This document shows positions 1-6,535 of a stretch of 20,025 nt of DNA, piece by piece. Under the pieces are notes generated by a model. The model worked only from the letters and a program-made list of their open reading frames with translations. It had not been told where the DNA came from and made no database searches. The stretch comes from an uncultured Collinsella sp. (GTDB lineage: Bacteria; Actinomycetota; Coriobacteriia; Coriobacteriales; Coriobacteriaceae). The position numbers and the translations under genes are program-made. The stretch is from assembly GCA_900544385.1 (NCBI GenBank), contig UQVD01000033.1, positions 1 through 20,025 of the forward strand, written 5' to 3'. Position 1 is the first letter of the stretch, and each line of letters starts with the position of its first letter.

Positions 1-3
1 ATA

Positions 4-36
4 TCGTCGGCAGCGTCAGATGTGTATAAGAGACAG
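4..36 (+). other. Nextera sequencing adapter left at contig end (artefact)
   Basis: These 33 bases equal the Illumina Nextera read-1 transposase adapter and end in the 19-bp Tn5 mosaic end AGATGTGTATAAGAGACAG (18-36). This is library-preparation sequence, not genome. Bases 1-3 are of unknown origin. Any reading frame starting before 37 is spurious in its first codons. The adapter also shows that the data are Illumina tagmentation reads, which matters when judging homopolymer lengths elsewhere in the window. Confidence 0.97.
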
Positions 37-910
37 GCTGTACGCCGGCCGTGTCGTGACCTTGGGCACGTTGGTGGCGGTGTTCCTTTCGACCTCCGAC
101 GAGATGCTGCCGCTGCTACTTGCCGAGCAGGTTCCCGTGCAGACTATGGCGATGCTCTTGGCTTCGAAAGCGCTGATCGCACTGGTCACGGGTTTTATCG
201 TGGACGCCGCCATTCGCGGCCTGCGTCGTAACGCTCGCGCGCATGCGGCGATTCGCCGTACCGTGCTGGGGACCGCTGCCAATCCGGCTCATGTGAACTG
301 CGCGCATGACGACCACAGCGGCGGTGACATCATCGACGAGGTGGCCGAGGCGGGCGTGAGCGCCGACCACATCCACGAGTTGTGCGAGCGCGACCATTGC
401 GGTTGCGATGAAGATGAGGACGAGCACGAACACGGACATGGACACGATCACGGTCATGAGGGCGAGCATGAACACCATGATGGCCACGGTCACTCCCACT
501 CTCACGAGGGCGCGCCCCTCCTGTCGATTATTCGCAGCGCCATCTCGCACACCGTGCAGGTATCGGTATTCATTTTTCTGGTGACGCTGATTCTGGTCGC
601 CGTGCTCGAGACCTTCGGCGAGTCCGCGATCGAGCAGTTCCTGCGTGGCAACGAGACGCTCGCCGTCTTGGGCTCGGCGCTTGTCGGCCTGATTCCCAAC
701 TGCTCGGCGAGCGTGGTCATTACGCAGCTGTATCTGGAAGGCGCGCTGCAACTGGCGCCGATGCTCGCCGGCACGCTCATTTCCGCCGGCGTGGGTTATC
801 TGGTGCTGTTCCGCACCAACCGCAGTGCCCGCGAAAATGCCGTGTTCCTGATCATGATGTACGTCATCGGCGCTGGCTGGGGTCTCATCCTCTCCGCCGT
901 TGGCCTTTAA
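37..910 (+). CDS. Putative 10-TM metal (manganese/heavy-metal) exporter, 5' truncated
   Basis: This is the C-terminal part (about 290 residues) of an integral membrane protein; the true start is lost beyond the adapter, and the first genomic codon is at 38. Hydrophobic segments flank a long soluble loop containing Cys-His clusters (HCGCD) and then a run of alternating His with Asp, Glu and Gly (about nt 410-515), typical of a metal-binding loop. After the loop come further membrane segments with a GLIPNCSASV motif and TQLYLEG. These resemble the putative manganese transporter / ArsP_2 (DUF2899) family as I remember it. The likely role is divalent metal export across the cytoplasmic membrane, with the loop as sensor or buffer. 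The family call rests on motif memory and the substrate is inference. It ends at TAA 908-910, directly before a short palindromic repeat. Confidence 0.7.
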
Positions 911-942
911 GTAGATTATTGGGACATGTCTTACGATCTACC
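911..942 (+). repeat. Short palindromic intergenic repeat, copy 1
   Basis: A 32-bp element with short terminal inverted repeats (GTAGAT / ATCTAC) and core GGGACATGTC. It begins directly after the stop of the exporter gene. A second copy in opposite orientation lies at 980-1012, and the two share most positions. It may form a weak hairpin after the exporter transcript, but no T-run follows on this strand. Confidence 0.6.
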
Positions 943-979
943 CCTGTGACCAGGGCATTCCCCGCTGCCAAAACAAAAA

Positions 980-1012
980 GGTAGATATTTAGGCATGTCC
1001 CAAAAATCTACC
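980..1012 (-). terminator. Palindromic repeat copy 2, likely terminator of the minus-strand unit
   Basis: On the minus strand the arms GGTAGAT and ATCTACC form a 7-bp stem around a GGGACATGCC core, directly followed by TTTTTGTTTT. That is the form of a rho-independent terminator. It lies 5 bp past the expected TAA (1017-1019) of the YaiI-like gene. It is the inverted partner of the repeat at 911-942. Confidence 0.55.
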
Positions 1013-1016
1013 TTGG

Positions 1017-1498
1017 TTAGCGCAGCAGCTCGGTGAGGTTGCGTTTAAAGCGGGCGCGATCTTCGCTGGTAAATGCCGCCGGTCCGCGAGTGCGTCCGCC
1101 GGCGCGGCGCCCTTCTTTTCTTCATGGCGAATAAACAGCTGCATGTCGATGGTTGCTTTGTCGTAGACGCGCCCACGCACGCCGATGGCGGCGGCATCGC
1201 GCCCGAGTACCATGCTCGCCAAGCCAATGTCCTGCGTCACGACCACGTCGCCCGCCTGCAGGCGTTCGACAATGGCAAAGTCGGCGCTGTCGGCGCCCAC
1301 GCTCACGTCGAGCGTCGTGACCCAAAAGCCGCGTCGCGCGTGCTCGGCATCGCGCGGGTCGTCGCGGCGAATATGCCGTTCCAGGTTTTGCGTGCTGTTG
1401 CCGGCGATAACAACGGCGACGCCCGCCCGTCGCGCACAGTCAATCGACTCGCGCGTGACCGGGCAGGCGTCTGCATCAATAAAGAGCGTTCGTGGCAT
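1017..1498 (-). pseudogene. YaiI/YqxD (UPF0178, DUF188) family protein with a one-base frameshift near its 3' end
   Basis: Begins MPRTLFIDADACPV at ATG 1498-1496, the usual N-terminus of the UPF0178 family, a small PIN/NYN-like nuclease fold of unsettled function. The family core continues through VVTQDIGLA and GVRGRVYD to about RHEEKK. Past roughly 1108-1122 the open frame (to 989) becomes unlike the family. The frame offset by one base instead encodes the expected tail, GGRTRGPAAFTSEDRARF and on to LTELLR, with TAA at 1017-1019. The length 1498 to 1017 is one base short of a multiple of three, so one base appears missing between the Lys-Lys codons and the Arg-rich stretch. It may be a real recent mutation or a base-calling error. 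If real, the product is 169 residues with a foreign tail. Its ATG follows the TAG of the upstream gene with no gap, so the two are probably translationally coupled. Confidence 0.8.
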
Positions 1499-2101
1499 CT
1501 AGTGCACCAGTTTGCCAAATTGAATAGCACGAACAATCAGCGTTACGCCAAACACCAGCAGCGCGGCGCCGCTAAAGATGACGAGCATCTTGGCCGACCA
1601 CAGCGGATAGATAAACACGAACATGCCGGCGATGATGGAGAGCGCGCCGCTCAGGATGGCGAGGGCGCGGTTGGACGAAAGCTCGGACTCCAGAATGGGC
1701 ATGACACCTTCGACAATCCAGCCAAAGCCGGCCACGATAACCACCATCGTGGTGAGCGTCGCGGTCGAGAAGGCCTGGTTGCGCAGGATTATGACGCCGC
1801 CCAAGATAATGAGTAGGTTAGAGATGATGCTCGTCACGCGCCAGCCGGTGGGCAGCAGCGGCTCAAAAATGGCAGTGAACAGCCTGATGGCAGCGGTGAT
1901 TACAAAGTAAAAACCCAGGACAGTCGTCAAAAAGACGAGGGACTTGGCGGGTGCAAAAAGCAGCGCGATACCAGCAATGAGCGCTAAGACGCCCGTGATG
2001 GCGTAAATCCAGCGTACGGCCTTGACGGCTTTGCCCGCCATGCTTTTCTCGTCAAATCCAAACTGGCTCGATTTTTGGTCATCGTTCTTAAAGATGCCCA
2101 T
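1499..2101 (-). CDS. HdeD family (DUF308) membrane protein
   Basis: A 200-residue protein with a short hydrophilic N-terminus (about 28 residues, rich in charged residues and Gln) and then six hydrophobic segments. These are arranged as two similar halves (WIYAITGVLALIAGIALLF... and ALAILSGALSIIAGMFVFIY...), as in the HdeD/DUF308 family. HdeD was named from acid resistance in E. coli; the biochemical role is unknown and a stress-related membrane role here is inference. The start is ATG 2101-2099, with a strong minus-strand Shine-Dalgarno AAAGGAG just upstream. The stop at 1501-1499 abuts the ATG of the YaiI-like gene, so it is the first gene of a two-gene operon ending at the 980-1012 terminator. 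Confidence 0.8.
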   Translation of the reverse strand: MGIFKNDDQKSSQFGFDEKSMAGKAVKAVRWIYAITGVLALIAGIALLFAPAKSLVFLTTVLGFYFVITAAIRLFTAIFEPLLPTGWRVTSIISNLLIILGGVIILRNQAFSTATLTTMVVIVAGFGWIVEGVMPILESELSSNRALAILSGALSIIAGMFVFIYPLWSAKMLVIFSGAALLVFGVTLIVRAIQFGKLVH

Positions 2102-2289
2102 AATGTCTCCTTTCCGTGCGGCGTAAGCCTTGATCGTTACAACCAGTATCGCCTAAAGGCGCTGGCGTATGGGTCGGGGAGGGCGAAACGTAACCCAAAG
2201 GCCCCGAATTGTTTCCGTTGTTCCCCACGTCGCGATTTTCTATTCAACAGGTGTAGAACATTGCAGCCCTGTTCGCTATTGCCTACGTT

Positions 2290-2308
2290 TTAGGTTAGAT
2301 TTTCCTAA
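2290..2308. promoter_or_regulatory. Small dyad upstream of the nitroreductase gene
   Basis: TTAGG (2290-2294) and CCTAA (2304-2308) form an inverted repeat with a 9-base AT-rich spacer, about 30 bases before the nitroreductase start. It lies in the 235-bp divergent intergenic region (2102-2336), which contains nothing else I can support. It could be an operator; no clear -35/-10 pair was found. Confidence 0.25.
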
Positions 2309-2336
2309 GAACAATTGCCCGAAATTGGGGGTCCCT

Positions 2337-3008
2337 ATGAACGAAACAGTTCCCGCGGCGCCGTCGAGCGCGGAGTCGATGGCAAAGCAAGGTTGCGAAA
2401 AGCTCGGCCTGGACACGTTTGACGCGCTGGTCCGCCGCGCCCGCACGTGCCGCCGATTTGACGAGTCCATGCGCGTGCCGCGCGAGTTTTTGCTCGAGCT
2501 GGCGGAACTGGCGCACCTGGCTCCGTGTGGTGCCAATGCTCAGCGTCTTCGTTTTCATGCGGTAAGCGGTGCAGGGGACTGCGCGCGCGTATTTGATGAG
2601 CTTGCGTGGGCCGGCGCGCTTAAGGATTGGCCGGGTCCTGCCGAGGGCGAGCGCCCGACCGGCTACATCGCGATTCTGGCCGAGCGCGCCGTTCCGGGCA
2701 AGCCCGCCGCTCCCATTACCGAGGTCGACACGGGCATTGCCGCGCAGACGATGATGCTCGCCGCCCGCAGCGCCACGCCCGAGGTGGCAGCCTGCATGTT
2801 CAAGGCTTTTACGCCCCACGCGATCGATGCCATGGGGCTCGATAACGACAAGTATGAGCTCAAGCTGATCATGGCCTTTGGCGTTCCGGCCGAGACGCAG
2901 GTGATCGATGCGATCGATTCCAGCCCCGACGGCTCCATCAATTATTGGCGTGACGAGGCGCAGGTGCACCACGTACCTAAGCGCCCGCTCGCCGACGTAC
3001 TGGTGTAG
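2337..3008 (+). CDS. Nitroreductase family protein
   Basis: A 223-residue protein from ATG 2337, preceded by a G-rich ribosome site (TTGGGGG). An upstream in-frame extension is possible, but it is poor in family sequence. Features typical of FMN-dependent nitroreductases are the early Arg-rich FMN phosphate site RRARTCRRFDES (residues 33-44), the segment APCGANAQRLRF (62-73) in the place of the family's P-S-x-x-N-x-Q region, and the D-x-G-I-A-A-Q-x-M-M-L-A-A helix (131-143). Such proteins form dimers that reduce nitro compounds, quinones or related substrates with NAD(P)H. A C-terminal segment ending INYWRDEAQVHHVPKRPL is typical of clostridial and coriobacterial members as I recall them. The substrate cannot be told from sequence. 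Neighbours give no strong functional link. Confidence 0.8.
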   Translation: MNETVPAAPSSAESMAKQGCEKLGLDTFDALVRRARTCRRFDESMRVPREFLLELAELAHLAPCGANAQRLRFHAVSGAGDCARVFDELAWAGALKDWPGPAEGERPTGYIAILAERAVPGKPAAPITEVDTGIAAQTMMLAARSATPEVAACMFKAFTPHAIDAMGLDNDKYELKLIMAFGVPAETQVIDAIDSSPDGSINYWRDEAQVHHVPKRPLADVLV

Positions 3009-3040
3009 TTGGGTGTCGCCGCGGTGTGATCCGGCGGTAA

Positions 3041-3075
3041 ACCACCACAAAGGTACCTGTCCCCTTTGTGGTGGT
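3041..3075. repeat. REP-like hairpin with perfect 13-bp arms
   Basis: ACCACCACAAAGG (3041-3053) pairs perfectly with CCTTTGTGGTGGT (3063-3075) around the 9-base loop TACCTGTCC. No T-run follows, so it is not a standard intrinsic terminator. It lies between the nitroreductase stop and the ribosome site of the first histidine phosphatase. The look is that of an interspersed palindromic repeat. Confidence 0.65.
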
Positions 3076-3090
3076 ACGAGGGGAGGGCGT

Positions 3091-3633
3091 GTGGCAGATC
3101 TGTATTTGGTGCGGCATGGGCAGACTGAGCTCAATGTGCAGAACATTTTGCAGGGTGGGCACGATTCGCCGCTTACGGCGCGCGGGCGCGAGCAGGCGCT
3201 GGCGACGCGCGCGGCGTTTGAGGCGCGTGGCGTGACCTTTGACCGTGTGTATTCCTCCCCGTTGGGCCGGGCGCGGCGTACGGCTGAGCTAATTGCTGGT
3301 GAGGGCCGCTCGATAGAGCTGGTCGATGACCTACGCGAGTGGCATTTGGGCTCGCTGGAGGGCACATCAAATCGCGATATGCCGCCGCAGCCCTGGGGTG
3401 ATTATCCGGTGGCCTTTGGTGGCGAGTCTGAAGTGCAGCTCCAGTCGCGTATGGTCGCGGTGCTGTCGCGCATCATGGCCAGGCCGCAGCACGACTGCGT
3501 GCTGGCAGTCTCCCACGGCTCAGCCTGCCAGGAGTTTCTTGAGTATGTGACTGGCAGGGGAGAGCTACCCGACAACGGTGCCGTGCTTCATTTTGGCTAT
3601 TGCGACGGGGCGTTTTCGCTCCTTGATTGGTAA
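3091..3633 (+). CDS. Histidine phosphatase superfamily protein (first of tandem pair)
   Basis: A 180-residue protein from GTG 3091, chosen because a GAGGGGAGGG ribosome site lies just upstream and the family N-terminus (ADLYLVRHGQTELN) begins at once. The catalytic nucleophile is His9 in RHG. The second catalytic His is H142 in SHGSA, and the acid is probably E83 in LREWHLGSLEG. The family (phosphoglycerate mutase-like, branch 2,3-bisphosphoglycerate-independent of substrate) works through a phosphohistidine and acts on small phosphorylated metabolites in the cytosol. The substrate is not readable here. It is followed after 17 bases by a paralogue of similar length and motif spacing, indicating a tandem duplication and co-transcription. 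Confidence 0.85.
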   Translation: MADLYLVRHGQTELNVQNILQGGHDSPLTARGREQALATRAAFEARGVTFDRVYSSPLGRARRTAELIAGEGRSIELVDDLREWHLGSLEGTSNRDMPPQPWGDYPVAFGGESEVQLQSRMVAVLSRIMARPQHDCVLAVSHGSACQEFLEYVTGRGELPDNGAVLHFGYCDGAFSLLDW

Positions 3634-3650
3634 CGAACGAAAGGACCCCT

Positions 3651-4286
3651 ATGAATAAAGACCTGTATCTGGTTCGTCATGGGCAGACAATATTCAACCT
3701 TAAGCGCATTATTCAGGGTTGGAGTGACTCGCCGCTCACGCAGCTGGGATGCGACCAGGCGGCGCGTGCCGGCATGTTCTTGCGTGCGCGCGGCATTGAG
3801 CCCGATCATGCCTACACCTCGACGCTGCACCGCACCGAGCAGACCATCGCCAACTTGTGGCCGGGCTTGGCGTACGAGCGCCTGGACGGCCTGCGTGAGT
3901 GGTTCTTTGGCGACTTTGAGGCCGAGCGCGTGATGCTCATGCCCGAGCGCCCGTGGCGCGACTTCTATCGCCAGTTTGGCGGCGAGGGCCAGATGCAGGT
4001 GCGCGAGCGCATGGTGGCGACGCTGACCGAGCTTATGCAGCGTCCGGACCATACGTGCGTGCTCGCGGTAAGCCATGGCTCGGCTATCAAGGAGTTTTTG
4101 GACCACGTGAGGGGTGCGGCGGCTGACGAGCGCGATCGCGTGCCGGGCAACTGCTCGGTGCTGCACTTTGCGTTTGATGATGCGACGGATACGTTTGAAC
4201 TGGTTGAGATTTTTACGCAGGAGGATTACGCGCGCGAGCTGGGGCTTGAACCACTTGTGGCGGCAGCAGGCCCGCAGCGCGGATAA
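3651..4286 (+). CDS. Histidine phosphatase superfamily protein (second of tandem pair)
   Basis: A 211-residue protein from ATG 3651 with ribosome site AAAGGA at about 3640-3645. The RHGQT motif places the phospho-accepting His at residue 10, the second His at residue 142 in SHGSA, and the probable acid at E83 in LREWFFGDFE. Motif positions match the preceding gene almost residue for residue, so the pair arose by duplication. This copy has a longer C-terminal tail after the core (AAADERDRV... to the end), rich in acidic and aromatic residues. A cytosolic phosphatase or mutase acting on a small phosphate ester is expected from the family; the substrate is unknown. A hairpin terminator follows at 4333-4369. 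Confidence 0.85.
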   Translation: MNKDLYLVRHGQTIFNLKRIIQGWSDSPLTQLGCDQAARAGMFLRARGIEPDHAYTSTLHRTEQTIANLWPGLAYERLDGLREWFFGDFEAERVMLMPERPWRDFYRQFGGEGQMQVRERMVATLTELMQRPDHTCVLAVSHGSAIKEFLDHVRGAAADERDRVPGNCSVLHFAFDDATDTFELVEIFTQEDYARELGLEPLVAAAGPQRG

Positions 4287-4332
4287 CGCGAGCGCGGCGG
4301 CACGGGTCGCCGGCATACTTCTCGACGCAAAA

Positions 4333-4369
4333 GGGGCGGAGATGCATGTACCTGCTGCATCTCCGCCCC
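4333..4369. terminator. Bidirectional hairpin terminator between convergent genes
   Basis: GGGGCGGAGATGCA (4333-4346) pairs perfectly with TGCATCTCCGCCCC (4356-4369) around a 9-base loop. On the minus strand it is followed by TTTTGCG, on the plus strand by CTGTTTGTTG. It lies between the plus-strand phosphatases and the minus-strand DUF1015-like gene, so it can serve both. Confidence 0.85.
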
Positions 4370-4414
4370 CTGTTTGTTGAGCTGCCGATTTTTGTGCTGG
4401 GCGGTCTGGTCTTG

Positions 4415-5098
4415 CTAGAACCGCGCGACCTGGTGCGTGAGCAGACCTGTCGGAACTTGCGGCGCGGCGCCGCTGACCTGCGCGGCGGGGAAGAGCACGG
4501 CAACGGTAAAGTTGAACGGCTCCTTGCCGGTGTACGTTCCGGCGGCACGGGCCTCATCGGCCAGCAGCTGCGACGCCCCGGTCAGAGCGGCCGCGTAGGC
4601 GGGGTCGTCGGTCAGTGCCGGCTCCGTTGCTTGGTCGAGCATAGCGCGGATGGCCCCGACGGCATCCTCGCGCTTGACCTCCCACGCGCGGTGCGTAATG
4701 CCCGCGGGGTCGGTAACGGCGTAGAGCGGCGCGCCCTCTTTGGCGGCGCCCAGGATGATATCCATGACGGGCGAGGCCTCGTAGGCGAGCGACACGGGGC
4801 GCGGCTGCACCTTGAGCTCGGCGATCGCGCGCGCGGCGGCGGCCACGTCGGCGCTGGCATCGCCCTTGCCGCCCGCAAGTACACTCGTCGGGCAGATCGC
4901 CACGACACCCGTCACACGTCCCGGCTCGCCCGAGCATTCGTACACGTAATACGCCGCACCCGGGTCCTTGAGCATCAGACCATTGGCAATGGCTCCGCGC
5001 AGAGCATCGTTGCCGCTCAGGATGCCGCCCATTGCAGGCAGCGCCTCGAGCACGCGGTCCTGAGCCGGGCGGATGCAGGGAAACGGAAGTGCTTTCAT
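4415..5098 (-). CDS. Short DUF1015-like protein next to serine biosynthesis genes
   Basis: A 227-residue protein from ATG 5098-5096. The N-terminus MKALPFPCIRP matches the PF-x-x-x-R-P opening of DUF1015. YYVYECSGEPGRVTGVVAI matches that family's Y-V-Y-x-x-x...x-T-G-I-V segment. VSLAYEASPVMDIIL and later ITHRAWEV match the region with pocket residues. DUF1015 proteins are usually around 400 residues, so this is a compact form. In several bacterial groups DUF1015 genes sit with serA and serC, and here those genes lie upstream on the same strand, separated by an M20 peptidase gene. A role in serine or phosphoserine metabolism is guilt by association. The family call is moderate because the similarity is from memory. 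Confidence 0.6.
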   Translation of the reverse strand: MKALPFPCIRPAQDRVLEALPAMGGILSGNDALRGAIANGLMLKDPGAAYYVYECSGEPGRVTGVVAICPTSVLAGGKGDASADVAAAARAIAELKVQPRPVSLAYEASPVMDIILGAAKEGAPLYAVTDPAGITHRAWEVKREDAVGAIRAMLDQATEPALTDDPAYAAALTGASQLLADEARAAGTYTGKEPFNFTVAVLFPAAQVSGAAPQVPTGLLTHQVARF

Positions 5099-5137
5099 GG
5101 GCGGTCCTAACGCACGAGTCGGTTTGTTCGCGGCTTA

Positions 5138-6358
5138 TTATGCCCCAACTTGCCCATTCGCGTCCCAGAGCACGTTATCGGCGAGCGCGATGAGCACGTT
5201 CTGGCAGCGAACGATATCGGCGTGGGACACATATTCGTTGGGCTTGTGCGCGAGCGCGAGCGACCCGGGACCGTAACTCATGCAATTGCGGTTACCTGTC
5301 TTGCCGGCAATGACGGCGGTGTCGGTGTAGCCGGTAAAGAAGCCGACGGTCGTGTCCGCGTCCGTCACGTCATCGGCGGCACGCTTGAGCGCTGCTAGAA
5401 GGGGAGAGTTCGGGTCGCGCTCGATGGCGGGGCGGTCGCCCGTCACGGTGTAGCTGCCATGGCAACCGGGAACGGCGGCTTCGGCGACGGCGATGGCCTG
5501 CTCTACCATGCGCGTCGCGGCTGCCGTATCGGTCGGCGGGGTCAGACGCATGTCGACCCAGACTTTGGCGCGGTCGGGCACGACATAGGGGCGATATCCG
5601 CCCTCGATTTGGCCAAACGTGATGGTCGAAGACCCCAGCTCATCGTGCGCGGGCAGCGCCACAAACGCGCGACGGAGCGAACACACGACCTCGGCCATGG
5701 CGGCGACGGCATCCGCGCCCTTCCACGGCTGGCTCGCATGCGCCGTCACGCCAGTCATTTCAATCTCGAACCACGTGCGCCCCTTGTGCGCCACCTGGAT
5801 CTGTCCGTCGGTGGGTTCGGTGTCCAGCGCCCATTCACGCGAGCCGACCCAGCCAGCATCGATCGCGGTCTCTGAGCCGCGCATAAAGTCTTCCTCGTCG
5901 ACCGAGCAGATGAGCGAAAAGCCGCGGCGGGGCAACGCGCCATCCGCCGCCACGCGCTCGAGCGTATGGACCAGTGCGGCAATGGCGCAGGCCAGGCCAC
6001 CCTTCATATCGCAGGCGCCACGGCCATAGAGTTTGTCGTTACGCACAACCGTCCCGAGCGGCGGCGTGTCCGCGTCCCAGCCATCGCCCAAGGTTACGGT
6101 ATCCATATGGCAGATATAGACGAGTCGCGGCTCGTCGCTTTGGCCCGGCACGGTGACCATGAGGTTGCGGCGCCCGGGGAGTACTTCGAGCTCTGCAATC
6201 TGCATGGCATCGAGTACCGGATGGCTCAGCTGCGCCAACCGTTCCTCAACCAACGCTTTGATATAGCGTTCAATCTCGCCCTCATACGCACCTGGGTCGG
6301 AACTGTCGATCCGCACGAGTCCTTGCGTAAGCCGCCAAGCAAAATCTGTATCAACCAT
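5138..6358 (-). CDS. M20 family metallopeptidase (ArgE/DapE/CPG2-like)
   Basis: A 406-residue protein. The start is ATG 6358-6356, because it has a GAGGTG ribosome site and matches the family N-terminus; the open frame upstream to 6505 is not family-like. Metal ligands of a two-zinc M20 enzyme are visible: H84 in CHMDTV with D86, D117 in GRGACDMKGG, the catalytic pair E155-E156 in SVDEED, E181 in DTEPTD, and a C-terminal His in ALAHKPNEYV. The dimerisation (lid) domain lies at about 195-310, beginning KGRTWFEIEMTGVTAHASQP with the conserved H207. Members hydrolyse N-acyl amino acids, succinyl-diaminopimelate or small peptides in the cytosol; the exact substrate is unclear. It lies downstream of serA but is separated from it by a terminator-like hairpin (6443-6472), so it may have its own promoter. 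Confidence 0.85.
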   Translation of the reverse strand: MVDTDFAWRLTQGLVRIDSSDPGAYEGEIERYIKALVEERLAQLSHPVLDAMQIAELEVLPGRRNLMVTVPGQSDEPRLVYICHMDTVTLGDGWDADTPPLGTVVRNDKLYGRGACDMKGGLACAIAALVHTLERVAADGALPRRGFSLICSVDEEDFMRGSETAIDAGWVGSREWALDTEPTDGQIQVAHKGRTWFEIEMTGVTAHASQPWKGADAVAAMAEVVCSLRRAFVALPAHDELGSSTITFGQIEGGYRPYVVPDRAKVWVDMRLTPPTDTAAATRMVEQAIAVAEAAVPGCHGSYTVTGDRPAIERDPNSPLLAALKRAADDVTDADTTVGFFTGYTDTAVIAGKTGNRNCMSYGPGSLALAHKPNEYVSHADIVRCQNVLIALADNVLWDANGQVGA

Positions 6359-6442
6359 AGGCACCTCACAGATAGTTAGGTCAACATACAGATTGTATGC
6401 CAAGAAGCGGCTCGGTGCATTTAATGGAGGGCTCACAAAAAC

Positions 6443-6472
6443 GGGGACGCCTCTCGTGCGAAAGGCGCCCCC
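6443..6472 (-). terminator. Rho-independent terminator after serA
   Basis: GGGGACGCCT (6443-6452) pairs with AGGCGCCCCC (6463-6472), with one mismatch or bulge. On the minus strand the hairpin is followed by GTTTTTGTG, a T-run in the direction of serA transcription. It lies about 65 bases past the serA stop, in the 177-bp gap (6359-6535) that otherwise shows nothing recognisable. Confidence 0.8.
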
Positions 6473-6535
6473 GCGGGCATTCAATGTCAGCGACGGGCAG
6501 GCCACATGGGGAACTGCCCGTCAGATCAGCCGGCG

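Noticed and set aside
413..515. His-rich repeat-like stretch as a short tandem repeat or CRISPR-like array
   Set aside because: The repetition comes from the His/Asp/Glu/Gly coding pattern of a metal-binding loop; units are not regular in the DNA and there are no spacers.
989..1016. Reading the YaiI-like protein as an intact 169-residue gene ending at 989
   Set aside because: The tail in that frame is unlike the family, and the one-base-offset frame encodes the expected tail with a stop at 1017.
1073..1816. Plus-strand open frame (247 codons) over the YaiI-like and HdeD-like genes
   Set aside because: It is antisense to two genes with clear family sequence and ribosome sites; the product is rich in His, Asp, Ala and Arg with no recognisable domain.
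2295..3365. Minus-strand open frame (356 codons) over the nitroreductase and first phosphatase genes
   Set aside because: It crosses two well-supported plus-strand genes and a palindromic repeat, and its translation is Arg/Ala/His-rich without motifs.
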